DNA from: Caproiciproducens galactitolivorans
GTDB taxonomy: Bacteria > Bacillota > Clostridia > Oscillospirales > Acutalibacteraceae
NCBI RefSeq assembly: GCF_026672255.1
Contig: NZ_JAPOHA010000006.1
Span: 124,001-188,000 of the forward strand
DNA: 64,000 nucleotides
Direction: 5' to 3'
Part shown: in pieces, positions 26,267 through 34,881 of the stretch
Numbering within the stretch: position 1 is the stretch's first letter
How the letters are laid out: each line of letters opens with the position of its first letter
The notes under the pieces: model-generated
Told to the model about the DNA's origin: nothing
Seen by the model: the letters and a program-made list of their open reading frames with translations, nothing else
Databases searched by the model: none
Program-made: the position numbers and the translations under genes

Positions 26267-27505
26267 TTAATCGATTGCAAAATTACCGTCTTTGAACACC
26301 TGAATTTTACGTCCGTCGAAAGTGGTGCCGGTGATATTCATATCGTCGCTGCCGAACATGAAATCGCAGTGGATTTTGGAGTAATTGGAGCCGAGCTTTT
26401 CCAGTTCCTCCCGCTTCATTTCCGTACCGTTTTTCAGGTTGTCGGGGTAGGAAGCGCCAAGCGCGAGGTGGCAGGAGGCGTTCTCGTCAAACAGGGTATT
26501 CCGGAATAAAATTCCGGACTGGGAAATCGGAGAATCGTAAGGAATGAGCGCGACTTCACCGAGATAACGGCTGCCCTCATCAAATTCGATCAGGTTTTTC
26601 AAAGTTTCCTGCTCTTTTTTCGCGCTGAAATCTGTTACTTTCCCGTCTTTGAAATCAAGATAAAAGTCTTCGATCATTTTTCCCTGATAACTGAGCGGTT
26701 TTGTTGCGTAAACGCGTCCCTGCGTGCCGAATTTGTAAGGCATGGTGAATGCTTCCTCGGTCGGCATATTCGGGTTAAACACCGCGCCGTTCTGCGCCGG
26801 ACTGCAGCCGCCCGCCCAGATATGATTCGGAATCAGCTCCACCGTCAGATCGGTTCCGGCCGCATTCGTGAAATGCAGGGATTGAAAACGGAAGTCGTTC
26901 AGCATCCGGCAGTGGCGCATCAGATCCTGATTATGCTTCTTCCATTCTTCCACAGGGTCGTTGTCCGCGGAAACGCGCACACTGCTCAGCACCGCATCCC
27001 ATAAGGATTCCAGCGCCTTTTCCCCGCCCATCTCCGGAAACACCTTTTTCGCCCATTCAACCGTTGGAATCGCTACGATAGACCACTGCCCGACATTCGC
27101 CATCGTGTAATATTCGAAGGGCTCAAACGCGGTTTCCTTCGCAATACGGACGGTCTGCATTTTCTGGCCGTCCACATCGGCCATCAGCCCCGGCGTGGCG
27201 GATTCAATGTATAAGAAACAGCATTTTTTATCAATGCAGTTCTTTCTTTGCTCAATACGCCACGGGGCAATATTGGCCAGCGTTTCCGTACTTTCATGCT
27301 GAAAAGCCATTTTTGTAATCTTCTCGTCTTCCCAAACGACGAGCACTTCGCCTGCGCCCGCCTGATAGGCCTCTTCCACGCACATACGCGTAAAATAGGC
27401 GCAGTCCACGGAGGAAGAAATCACCAGCATCTGTCCCTTTTGCACGTTCGCGCCAACGCAGACGGCAAGCCTTGCGTATTTCCGTAATATATCCTGTGAA
27501 ACCAT
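26267..27505 (-). CDS. M29-family aminopeptidase (AmpS/AmpII type)
   Basis: A 412-residue metallo-aminopeptidase of the thermophilic aminopeptidase T family (M29), which trims N-terminal residues from peptides using two metal ions. Family features: KYARLAVCVGANVQKGQMLV at the N-terminus; TDLTVELIPNHIWAGG; FNPNMPTEEAFTMP; a ligand cluster LIEFDEGSRYLGEVALI; and the C-terminal HCDFMFGSDDMNITG-type metal site. RBS GGAGGT lies 9 bases before the ATG. Confidence 0.92.
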   Translation of the reverse strand: MVSQDILRKYARLAVCVGANVQKGQMLVISSSVDCAYFTRMCVEEAYQAGAGEVLVVWEDEKITKMAFQHESTETLANIAPWRIEQRKNCIDKKCCFLYIESATPGLMADVDGQKMQTVRIAKETAFEPFEYYTMANVGQWSIVAIPTVEWAKKVFPEMGGEKALESLWDAVLSSVRVSADNDPVEEWKKHNQDLMRHCRMLNDFRFQSLHFTNAAGTDLTVELIPNHIWAGGCSPAQNGAVFNPNMPTEEAFTMPYKFGTQGRVYATKPLSYQGKMIEDFYLDFKDGKVTDFSAKKEQETLKNLIEFDEGSRYLGEVALIPYDSPISQSGILFRNTLFDENASCHLALGASYPDNLKNGTEMKREELEKLGSNYSKIHCDFMFGSDDMNITGTTFDGRKIQVFKDGNFAID

Positions 27506-27574
27506 AAAAATGAACCTCCAATTTTATTTTTAATCTTCCTAAATTTGACTTGTTTATACGACGGAGTACAGCCG

Positions 27575-28243
27575 CTAACCCCATCCTTGATTCTGTAATT
27601 TTTTTCCGGTCTCATTTAACCGTTTTCGCCGCTCACGGTAATCGGGAAGAACGTTTTCCACGAGCTTCCAAAACTGCGGGGAATGGTTATGCTCCCGTAT
27701 ATGCGCCAGCTCATGAACAATAACATAATCAATTTCTTCCGGGGCGGCCATCATCAGCTTCCAGGTGAAATTCAGGCGGTTTTTCCCGGAACAGGAGCCC
27801 CAGCTTGTGTTTGCCGAACCGATGCGGACACCCGACGGGGTCAGCTCTGTTATTTTCGTATAGTAAACAATCCTGTCCTGAATATAGGCTGCGGCAACCG
27901 ACTGATAGACACGCTTAATCTGTAGCAAGAGCTGTTCCGGTTCATCAGAGTGCACCAAGATGCTTGTCCCGTCAAAACCGGAGCGGTCGCTTAGCCTGAC
28001 CGGATATTCCCGGCCCATCAGGGGCAGCATCGTACCCGGACAAATCTGCAAATTCCGGCGCGCTTCCGCACGCTGCCTGCCCTGTAAGGACTTTTCCCGA
28101 ATCCAGTCCTGTTTTTCGCAGACAAACCGGTCGATCACACTTTGCGCCGCGCGCAGGGGAGCACGCACAATAACCGCGCCTTCCCGGTCGATACAGATCG
28201 CGATCGTTTTCCGGCGGGAACGAATCAGCTGATATTCCATCAT
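27575..28243 (-). CDS. YgjP-like zinc metallopeptidase (DUF45)
   Basis: A 222-residue member of the YgjP/WLM-like minigluzincin-related family. The catalytic HELAH motif sits in YVIVHELAHIREHNHSPQFW with a third ligand region downstream, and the family block SANTSWGSCSGKNRLNFTWKL precedes it. The biological substrate is unknown. The start ATG overlaps the stop of the AlkD-like gene (ATGA), so the two are coupled. Confidence 0.88.
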   Translation of the reverse strand: MMEYQLIRSRRKTIAICIDREGAVIVRAPLRAAQSVIDRFVCEKQDWIREKSLQGRQRAEARRNLQICPGTMLPLMGREYPVRLSDRSGFDGTSILVHSDEPEQLLLQIKRVYQSVAAAYIQDRIVYYTKITELTPSGVRIGSANTSWGSCSGKNRLNFTWKLMMAAPEEIDYVIVHELAHIREHNHSPQFWKLVENVLPDYRERRKRLNETGKKLQNQGWG

Positions 28244-28956
28244 TTCCCCTTGCGTTTCAAGTTCCGAATCACGGTTTTCATATTGTCGTCCACCCGGTAG
28301 GATTCGGTTATTTTTTGCAGCGTCTTGTTAAAAGTCCAGTCGTCCAGACTGTTATTCTCCAGAAAGCGCATGGTCTTGTCCTGATATTTCACAAAGCAGA
28401 CGGACAGCGCCCATGCTACAGCCATCTTTACATAATATCCGTCGTGCCGGATTTCGTCATAGATTTTCAGAATGCGGTCTATGTATTCCTCCGTTATAAA
28501 ATAATCCATCAGCATGATTACCGCAAAACGAAGGTCAAATTCCCGTTGGCTTTTCAGATACGGCTGCAAAAAAGCAAACAGTTTTTCCTTCTCCTTTGCC
28601 GCCGTTTTAAACGTGGAGCAGCAAACGTCGCAGATTTCCCAGTTGTTGATTTTCGGCACAAAATCCGCAATCCGGGCAAGCGTCTCGTCCGGCGGCATTT
28701 TGGCGTATCCGATGACAAGTCCCTGCAAGATAATTTCCTCTAAGCTTGCATCCTGCGCGCCATCCAAAAAGGCTCGCCAGTCGCCTTTCGCAATCTGCTT
28801 TGCGAGCGCGCGCAGCTTCGGCACACGCACACCAAGGACGTTTTCCGCTCCGGGTATCAATTTATACTGAAGTTTCTGATATGGTTCGTCGGACAATGTT
28901 TTTAAATGCTCTGCCAATGTGGCGGAATCGGTATATTGAAAATTCTCTCCCATCAT
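28240..28956 (-). CDS. AlkD-like DNA alkylation repair protein
   Basis: A 238-residue HEAT-repeat protein of the DNA alkylation repair family, which excises alkylated purines in some members. It shows LGVRVPKLRALAKQIAKGDW, then paired helices, NNWEICDVCCSTFK and SLDDWTFNKTLQKITES. Many AlkD-like paralogues lack glycosylase activity, so repair function is likely but not certain. GAGGTGAA precedes the ATG. It is first of two overlapping genes. Confidence 0.85.
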   Translation of the reverse strand: MMGENFQYTDSATLAEHLKTLSDEPYQKLQYKLIPGAENVLGVRVPKLRALAKQIAKGDWRAFLDGAQDASLEEIILQGLVIGYAKMPPDETLARIADFVPKINNWEICDVCCSTFKTAAKEKEKLFAFLQPYLKSQREFDLRFAVIMLMDYFITEEYIDRILKIYDEIRHDGYYVKMAVAWALSVCFVKYQDKTMRFLENNSLDDWTFNKTLQKITESYRVDDNMKTVIRNLKRKGK

Positions 28957-29003
28957 TTCACCTCAAGTAAGTTCTGGCAATCCCATTATATATTTTTTCC
29001 CTG

Positions 29004-29037
29004 TAAAAAACAACAGCCGCCTTGGCGGCGGCTGTTC
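29004..29037 (-). terminator. terminator of the Bce-type operon
   Basis: Minus strand AACAGCCGCC-GCCAA-GGCGGCTGTT followed by GTTTTTT, 10 bases past the permease stop. Confidence 0.88.
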
Positions 29038-29046
29038 GATCACTGT

Positions 29047-31050
29047 TTACTTTTGCTGAATCATATTTTTGCTGCCAAAATAGGTTGCAAGGAAATAGCC
29101 TCCGTAGATCAGAAGGAAAAGAGCAGCGGTAAATAAAGTATTCCCCAAAATGTCCAGGTGGCCGAGAACGGCAACCAGATTATTGGCCACATGGATTCCC
29201 ACTGCGGAATGAACAAGGGCAAGGGACAGCGGGATAAAGAAATAAATTCCGATTTGTCCCAGCAGTGCGCGGTTGATCATCTTCTCCTCCGCGCCTAATT
29301 TCCGGAGCAATCCGTAGCGCTCCGTATTGTCCGACGCTTCGGAAAGCTGCTGAAGGGCAAGAACGGCCGCGCTGGTAATCAGGAATACCAGCCCGATATA
29401 GATTGCCAGATAGGATATGATCGTCCTCAGTCCGGCGGCATTTTCATACACCCCGGCTTTCGAAATCATCTGGTCAAAGGGCCAATTCGGATGCGAACCG
29501 CGTTTTGCGTCCAGAAGCTTCGTAAATTCCTGTTCGTTGATTCCAGCCTTATATTGCACATTCAGCACCGCTGTTTCCACTTTCAATCCTTTTACCAGAT
29601 CGTCCGGCACGATCAGCGTACCGATATCCTGCTGTGAATACGTAGTGAAAAGGCATAATGTTTGCATCCCATTTTTCGCGTAGGTCAGGTCTGTGCCGTT
29701 CAGCTTCACTTTCCCGTTTTGATTGAGAAAGGATTTAATCGCCGGCGTGAACTGGCTTACCGTACAGTTTATCGCAAATTCATCGGGTTTCAGGGTGATA
29801 ACGGGTTTCCCCTGCAAAACCGCCGCATTGTTGTAATCGGAAACCGACAGAATGCCGGCTGGCATCTTTTGCAGGTCCTTAAAGTTTCCGTAATACTTTG
29901 GAATCTTATCCGCGTCATAGATCTCGCCGTATTTGATATTGGAGCTGTAGCCGGTTATTTGCGTATATCCCTTTAGATAACGGTTCAAATCGACTTTGTC
30001 ATTCCTCAAATTTTCGGCGATATTTCCGATATTCGGCCTATCCTTGTTCGCAACGCATTTTAAAGAAATATCGTAAGGGGTCGTTTCGTTCAGGCTCTTG
30101 GTCAGAACATTGGCAAGCCCCATACCGGTCGAAAGCGTCCCGATCGTGATCAGAAGCATAATGCAGATGACCGACATCGAAACAAAGGTGGTATTGATCT
30201 TCGAATTGATCTGCCGCAGGATGAACATATTTAAGTTTTTAAAATACAGACCTTTATTCATCTGCACCACACGAAGTAAAAAGCCGGAAAGGGAAAAGAA
30301 GAAAAGAAGCGTACCGATGCAGCCCAGGATGATCGAAGCGGCAAACATGTCATTAAACTGCATCATACCGTTTTTAATAATCAAATGATAGGCGATACCC
30401 AGACAGATAACCGAAATAAAAAACAGGAAGACGGAAACCGATAACTTTTTGATTTTCAAGGTTTCATTCTTTTTCCCGGCCATAAGCATGTCGATCAATT
30501 TCAGCTTGGAAATCGAAACGGTATTAAAGACCATAACAATCAGAAAAATAATTCCGAAGTAAAGCAGTGTTTTATAGAATGCGTTTATCGAAAAAGTAAA
30601 TGTAAAGGCTTTCAGATTTACTTCGAACAATTTTGCGGTAACAACACTCAGCCCCTGAGAGGCAAAAATGCCGACGACCAGACCGGTTGCAAGGGCGAAA
30701 AGTCCGATTAAAAGGGTTTCGAAAACGATCATCTGCGAAATTTTTCCCTTTTCCATTCCGAGCGTCATATAAATGCCAAGCTCTTTTTTGCGCCGCTTTA
30801 TTAAGAATTGGTTTGCATAAACGATCAGGAAGCCGAGGATAACGGAGATAAAAACCGATACGTAGGCAATCATCTTTGTCAGCGCCTGAATGCTGTCGTA
30901 CTGCGACGAACTGAGCTGGAGCATGGCTGTCTGCGAGTCAATCGCGTTAAACATATAAAACAGACATACCCCAAAGGTCATGGTTAAGAAATAAACGGTG
31001 TAATCCCGAATGCTTTTCGTTACATTTTTTAAAGCAAGCTTACAGAACAT
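29047..31050 (-). CDS. BceB-type ABC transporter permease
   Basis: A 667-residue FtsX-like permease that, with the adjacent ATPase, frees cell-wall precursors from or exports peptide antibiotics, and signals to the partner kinase. The topology fits BceB: one TM, then three, a pair, a large extracellular domain of about 200 residues (about 330-530), and a final TM group. The N-terminus MFCKLALKNVTKSIRDYTVYF is typical. The ATG at 31050 is preferred over the GTG at 31062 because GGAGGTGA lies 8 bases before it. It overlaps the ATPase gene by 11 bases. Confidence 0.92.
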   Translation of the reverse strand: MFCKLALKNVTKSIRDYTVYFLTMTFGVCLFYMFNAIDSQTAMLQLSSSQYDSIQALTKMIAYVSVFISVILGFLIVYANQFLIKRRKKELGIYMTLGMEKGKISQMIVFETLLIGLFALATGLVVGIFASQGLSVVTAKLFEVNLKAFTFTFSINAFYKTLLYFGIIFLIVMVFNTVSISKLKLIDMLMAGKKNETLKIKKLSVSVFLFFISVICLGIAYHLIIKNGMMQFNDMFAASIILGCIGTLLFFFSLSGFLLRVVQMNKGLYFKNLNMFILRQINSKINTTFVSMSVICIMLLITIGTLSTGMGLANVLTKSLNETTPYDISLKCVANKDRPNIGNIAENLRNDKVDLNRYLKGYTQITGYSSNIKYGEIYDADKIPKYYGNFKDLQKMPAGILSVSDYNNAAVLQGKPVITLKPDEFAINCTVSQFTPAIKSFLNQNGKVKLNGTDLTYAKNGMQTLCLFTTYSQQDIGTLIVPDDLVKGLKVETAVLNVQYKAGINEQEFTKLLDAKRGSHPNWPFDQMISKAGVYENAAGLRTIISYLAIYIGLVFLITSAAVLALQQLSEASDNTERYGLLRKLGAEEKMINRALLGQIGIYFFIPLSLALVHSAVGIHVANNLVAVLGHLDILGNTLFTAALFLLIYGGYFLATYFGSKNMIQQK

Positions 31051-31807
31051 TGGAATTGTCACCTCCGAGCAGGGTTACAACTTCAATGATTTGGTTAAAG
31101 AACTGTTTGCGGGTGCTTTCGCCGCGGATAATCTCATCGAAAATTTTCCCGTCCTTAATAAACAGGATGCGGTGGCAGTAGCTTGCGGTAAACGCGTCGT
31201 GAGTAACCATGAGAATCGTGGCGTCCAGATTCCGGTTCAGCGTTTCAAAGCTTTCCAGTAGCATGCGCGAGGATTTCGAATCCAACGCGCCGGTCGGCTC
31301 ATCCGCCAAAATCAAGGAGGGGTTTGTTACGATTGCCCGGGCGGACGCAACGCGCTGTTTTTGGCCACCGGACATCTGGTACGGATATTTCTGTAAAACG
31401 TTCTCGATTTCCAGCTGCTTTGCAACCTCATGAACACGGACATCAATTTCGCCGGATGCGGTTTTGATGATGGAAAGGGCAAGCGCGATATTTTCATAAG
31501 CGGTCAGCGTATCGAGCAGGTTAAAATCCTGAAAAATAAAGCCCAGCTGCTCGCGGCGGAACTGCGACAGCTTTTTTTGATTCAGCTTGGTAATATCCAT
31601 CCCGTTAATGATGATATGCCCGGACGTTGCGGTATCAATGGTGGAAATGCAGTTTAGAAGGGTGGTCTTTCCGCTTCCGGAAGCGCCCATGATTCCAATG
31701 AACTCCCCTTTTCCCACTTCAAAGCTGATATCGTCAACCGCCTTTGTAACGTTTCCTTTGTTGCCGTAATATTTTTCAATATGTTCAACCGTTAAAATAT
31801 TCTCCAT
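31040..31807 (-). CDS. BceA-type ABC transporter ATPase
   Basis: A 255-residue ATP-binding subunit with Walker A GASGSGKTT (41-49), Q-loop FIFQDFNLLDTLT, signature MSGGQKQR, Walker B LILADEPTGALD and the H-loop MVTHD. The start at 31807 is supported by GGAG and gives MENILTVEHIEKYYG; the longer ORF upstream runs through the promoter region. It is preceded by a BceR-type box (31887-31904) and its own -10, so it is inducible separately from the regulators. Confidence 0.93.
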   Translation of the reverse strand: MENILTVEHIEKYYGNKGNVTKAVDDISFEVGKGEFIGIMGASGSGKTTLLNCISTIDTATSGHIIINGMDITKLNQKKLSQFRREQLGFIFQDFNLLDTLTAYENIALALSIIKTASGEIDVRVHEVAKQLEIENVLQKYPYQMSGGQKQRVASARAIVTNPSLILADEPTGALDSKSSRMLLESFETLNRNLDATILMVTHDAFTASYCHRILFIKDGKIFDEIIRGESTRKQFFNQIIEVVTLLGGDNSNVL

Positions 31808-31838
31808 TCTGTTTCTCTCCTTTTTTGATTGTATTAAC

Positions 31839-31844
31839 AGTATA
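31839..31844 (-). promoter_or_regulatory. -10 box of the bceAB-like promoter
   Basis: TATACT on the minus strand. The -35 position 17 bases upstream (TGGTTC) is poor, as expected for a promoter that depends on an activator bound at 31887-31904. Confidence 0.5.
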
Positions 31845-31886
31845 ATACAATGGTACGGTTCGAACCATCGATTCATCTTACGGTTT

Positions 31887-31904
31887 CCTTACACTTTTGT
31901 AAGG
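31887..31904 (-). promoter_or_regulatory. BceR-type response regulator box
   Basis: A perfect 7-4-7 dyad CCTTACA-N4-TGTAAGG. It contains TTACA-N4-TGTAA, which matches the published BceR-like consensus TNACA-N4-TGTAA. It lies between the kinase stop and the ATPase start, about 45 bases upstream of the -10. Confidence 0.85.
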
Positions 31905-31910
31905 TTCCGG

Positions 31911-32915
31911 TTACAGATACATATTGCTTTTCGGAAAGACCAGGGACACCATCGTGCCGGAATTTTCAGTGGAGGCGATGGAAATGCCGAGGTTTAATTT
32001 ATCGCACAGCTTTTTGCAAAGATACAGCCCGATTCCGGTTGACTTTGCCGTTCTTCGCCCGTTTTCACCGGTAAATCCCTTTTCAAAGACGCGCCCCAAA
32101 TCCTTTTTGGGGATGCCGATTCCGTTATCCTCGAGAATCAGCGTTACGCTGTTCGCGTTCTGCAGTCCGCAAATTTTCAGATAAGGATTCCCTTTGCGAT
32201 ATTTAATGGAATTCATCAGAATCTGCCCGATCATAAAGTCCGTCCACTTTACGTCGGTAAACACGATTTTATCGAGCGCGGACGTCTCCACATGAACCTT
32301 GCTCTCAATCAGCAAGGTGGAATACTTTTTCAGGGCGGAATTTACCAGTTCTTTCAGTGTCGTCTGTTTAATGACATAATCTTTTTCAACCGTGTTGCTG
32401 CGGGAATAAAAAAGCGCCTGTTCCACGTAGTTTTCGATTTTGGACAGTTCCTCATTCAAGTTGAGCGTTGTTTCGTTGCGGTTGTTTTCAATAATCAGTT
32501 TGCTCGAGGAAATCGGCGTTTTTACCTCATGGACCCAGGTTTCAATATATTCCCGGTATTCCTGCGAAGCAAGGCGGTAGCGGGCGATTTCATCATTCAT
32601 TGCCTTATTGGTCGTTTTTACGGTTTCGCAAAGAATCTTTCCTTCCAAAAAAGACGGCTCGTCCAGTATTTCGGAAAGCAGATACTTTTTATCCAGCTTC
32701 TCAAGGCTTTTCAGCAGTTTATTATAGAACGTCCTTTTCTGGAAATATTCCATGCCCAGCGCGGCGGCTTCCCCCAGCAGGAAAAGGCCGGTGATAAATC
32801 CCGCCGCGTAAGCACCGACAGCAAGCATATTCATTAAAGTCAGCGCGAACAGGGACGAAAGGATGACGAAAAGGACGGCAAAGATTTTATCCTTTAAGAA
32901 TTCATAGAATTTCAT
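31911..32915 (-). CDS. BceS-type intramembrane-sensing histidine kinase
   Basis: A 334-residue kinase with two N-terminal TM helices (about 12-33 and 35-55) and almost no extracellular loop, so it cannot sense ligand itself and relies on the ABC transporter. There is no HAMP domain. The phospho-acceptor is His129 in WVHEVKTPISSSKL. N box (QILMNSIKYRKG), G1 (EDNGIGIPKKD) and G2 (STGIGLYLCKKL) are intact. The start at 32915 overlaps the regulator stop by 4 bases (ATGA). Confidence 0.92.
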   Translation of the reverse strand: MKFYEFLKDKIFAVLFVILSSLFALTLMNMLAVGAYAAGFITGLFLLGEAAALGMEYFQKRTFYNKLLKSLEKLDKKYLLSEILDEPSFLEGKILCETVKTTNKAMNDEIARYRLASQEYREYIETWVHEVKTPISSSKLIIENNRNETTLNLNEELSKIENYVEQALFYSRSNTVEKDYVIKQTTLKELVNSALKKYSTLLIESKVHVETSALDKIVFTDVKWTDFMIGQILMNSIKYRKGNPYLKICGLQNANSVTLILEDNGIGIPKKDLGRVFEKGFTGENGRRTAKSTGIGLYLCKKLCDKLNLGISIASTENSGTMVSLVFPKSNMYL

Positions 32916-33577
32916 ACCATGTACCCCTGTCCCCGTTTGGTAATCAGGTAATTGTGCACTCCGATTTCCTCGAGCTTCCGGCGCAGGCGGTTGATATTTA
33001 CCGTGAGCGTGTTGTCGTCCACGAATTCCTCCGACTGCCAAAGGTCATTCATCAGTTCTTCGCGGGAGATAATATGTTCCTTATTGCGCATCAGCAGATG
33101 TAAAATACGGAGTTCATTTTTAGACAGCTCCGCTTCGTTATTCCGACAGCGGGCGATACTTCTGGATAAGTCCAACTCCAACCCCCGGTGCGAAAGCACG
33201 CTTGCCGGTTCGGAATGATAAACCCGTTTCAGGACGGAGGATATCCGCGCCAGAAGGATCTGGGTATTATACGGCTTGGTAATAAAATCATCCGCCCCAA
33301 GGTTCATGCTCATCAGCTCGTCCATTTCGCTGTCCCGGCTGGTAACAATGATAATCGGAATTTCACTTTGGCGGCGGATTTCCCTGCAAATATGGTAACC
33401 GTCGTAAACCGGCAGATTGATATCCAGCAGAATAAGCTGCGGATTTTCCCGGAGGATGATTTCCGGCATATGTGCAAAATCATCCGACGCGGCGCAGGCA
33501 TACCCGTACTTTTCGAGCAGCCGCTTTAATTCATTGCGGATTTTTACATCGTCTTCAACAATAAAAACAGTAGGCAA
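32912..33577 (-). CDS. BceR-type OmpR-family response regulator
   Basis: A 221-residue regulator: receiver domain with the acidic pair Glu8/Asp9-Asp10, phospho-acceptor Asp52 (LILLDINLP) and Lys in ITKPY, then a winged-helix trans_reg_C domain (NELRILHLLMRNKEHIISRE.., NTLTVNINRLRRKLE, ITKRGQGYMV). It starts at a TTG with AGAGG upstream. It is first in the order regulator, kinase, ATPase, permease. The promoter is at 33633-33661. The expected target is the box at 31887. Confidence 0.93.
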   Translation of the reverse strand: MPTVFIVEDDVKIRNELKRLLEKYGYACAASDDFAHMPEIILRENPQLILLDINLPVYDGYHICREIRRQSEIPIIIVTSRDSEMDELMSMNLGADDFITKPYNTQILLARISSVLKRVYHSEPASVLSHRGLELDLSRSIARCRNNEAELSKNELRILHLLMRNKEHIISREELMNDLWQSEEFVDDNTLTVNINRLRRKLEEIGVHNYLITKRGQGYMV

Positions 33578-33632
33578 GCAAATCAGCCTCTTTCTTATTT
33601 CTTTGAAATTATCTCAATTATAGATTTATATT

Positions 33633-33661
33633 ATTATAGTTTATCCCGGCGAATCAAGCAA
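33633..33661 (-). promoter_or_regulatory. promoter of the regulator-kinase pair
   Basis: Minus strand -35 TTGCTT (33656-33661), 17-base spacer, -10 TATAAT (33633-33638). Confidence 0.7.
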
Positions 33662-33768
33662 TCACCCACCGGTTTTCTTTCTCCCCGCAGCTTCTTTACT
33701 TTGAACCGCAATCATGATAGGATAATAGACGGAATTTTACGTAACCGCTGCGAAATCAGGAGGCCGGA

Positions 33769-34764
33769 ATGAAAAAAATACTGTTGATTACCACCGGGGG
33801 AACAATCGCTTCCGAACCGACAGATGAGGGTCTTGCCCCATCGCTCACCAGCGGAAAGCTGGCGGCGTTTCTCGGCGGACTTACAGCTGAATACGATATA
33901 AAAACAGAGGACCTGTTCCAGCTGGACAGTTCGAATATCCAGCCGGAGGAATGGCAGTGCATTGCCCGAACGGTTGCCCGCGAATACCAAAATTATGACG
34001 GCATCGTTTTAACGCACGGTACGGACACCATGGCTTACACCGCCTCGGTACTGTCGTTTATGCTGCGGAATCTGCCCATCCCCGTGGTGATTACCGGTTC
34101 CCAGCTTCCCATCCGTCATCCGCTGACGGACGGCGTGGAAAACCTTCGCTGCGCCTTTGCAATGGCCAGCACAGGGATACCGGGCGTGTACGTTGCCTTT
34201 AACCGCAAGGTGATTTTAGGCGCTCGGGCGGTAAAGGTGCGGACTACCGGGTTCGACGCGTTTGAAAGCGTTAACTGCCCTTACGCGGCAACCATCGACG
34301 CGAACGGGCTGGAATTGAACGAATCCGTCCTGCCGCAGACAGACGGAGATTTTTCGCTGGAAGACAGCCTGTGCGACCGCGTATTTCTGATTAAGCTTAC
34401 GCCCGGACTGAATCCGGAAATTTTCGATATGCTTTTGAAAATGAACTACAAAGGGATTGTCATTGAAGCCTTCGGCGCGGGCGGCCTGAACTTTGTCCGC
34501 CGCGATTTAATCGCCAAATTACAGAAAGCCGTAGAGCGCGGAATCTCTGTTGTGGTTTGCAGCCAATGCCTGTATGAGCGCAGCGACTTTACGATTTACC
34601 AAACCGGTCGGAAAGCATTAAAGAGCGGCGTTGTGCAGGGGTTTGACATGACCACCGAGGCCGCCGTCACAAAGCTGATGTGGGCGCTTGGGAAAACGGA
34701 CAGGCCGGAGGATATCAAGCGGATTTTCACAACGAATTACGTTGGGGAAATCAACATTACATAA
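33769..34764 (+). CDS. ansA: type I L-asparaginase
   Basis: Hydrolyses asparagine to aspartate and ammonia. A 331-residue protein with both catalytic threonine motifs: LLITTGGTIAS near the N-terminus and LTHGTDTMAYTAS. Later family blocks are ITGSQLPIRHPLTDG and a C-terminal domain with GFDMTTEAAVTKLMW. There is no signal peptide, so it is the cytoplasmic (type I, AnsA-like) form. AGGAGG precedes the ATG. It is monocistronic and ends at the terminator 34833-34867. Confidence 0.92.
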   Translation: MKKILLITTGGTIASEPTDEGLAPSLTSGKLAAFLGGLTAEYDIKTEDLFQLDSSNIQPEEWQCIARTVAREYQNYDGIVLTHGTDTMAYTASVLSFMLRNLPIPVVITGSQLPIRHPLTDGVENLRCAFAMASTGIPGVYVAFNRKVILGARAVKVRTTGFDAFESVNCPYAATIDANGLELNESVLPQTDGDFSLEDSLCDRVFLIKLTPGLNPEIFDMLLKMNYKGIVIEAFGAGGLNFVRRDLIAKLQKAVERGISVVVCSQCLYERSDFTIYQTGRKALKSGVVQGFDMTTEAAVTKLMWALGKTDRPEDIKRIFTTNYVGEINIT

Positions 34765-34832
34765 CGATTAGAAACGGACTGCTCCCGTAACCGGAATTAC
34801 AGAAACAATCGATTCTCCTATATTACGTACAG

Positions 34833-34867
34833 AAGCGCCCATACACCGGTTGGTGTATGGGCGCTTT
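34833..34867. terminator. strong convergent terminator
   Basis: A perfect 15-bp stem AAGCGCCCATACACC / GGTGTATGGGCGCTT with a GGTT loop between asparaginase and the chemoreceptor gene. Confidence 0.88.
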
Positions 34868-34881
34868 GCTATCCTGTGAAA

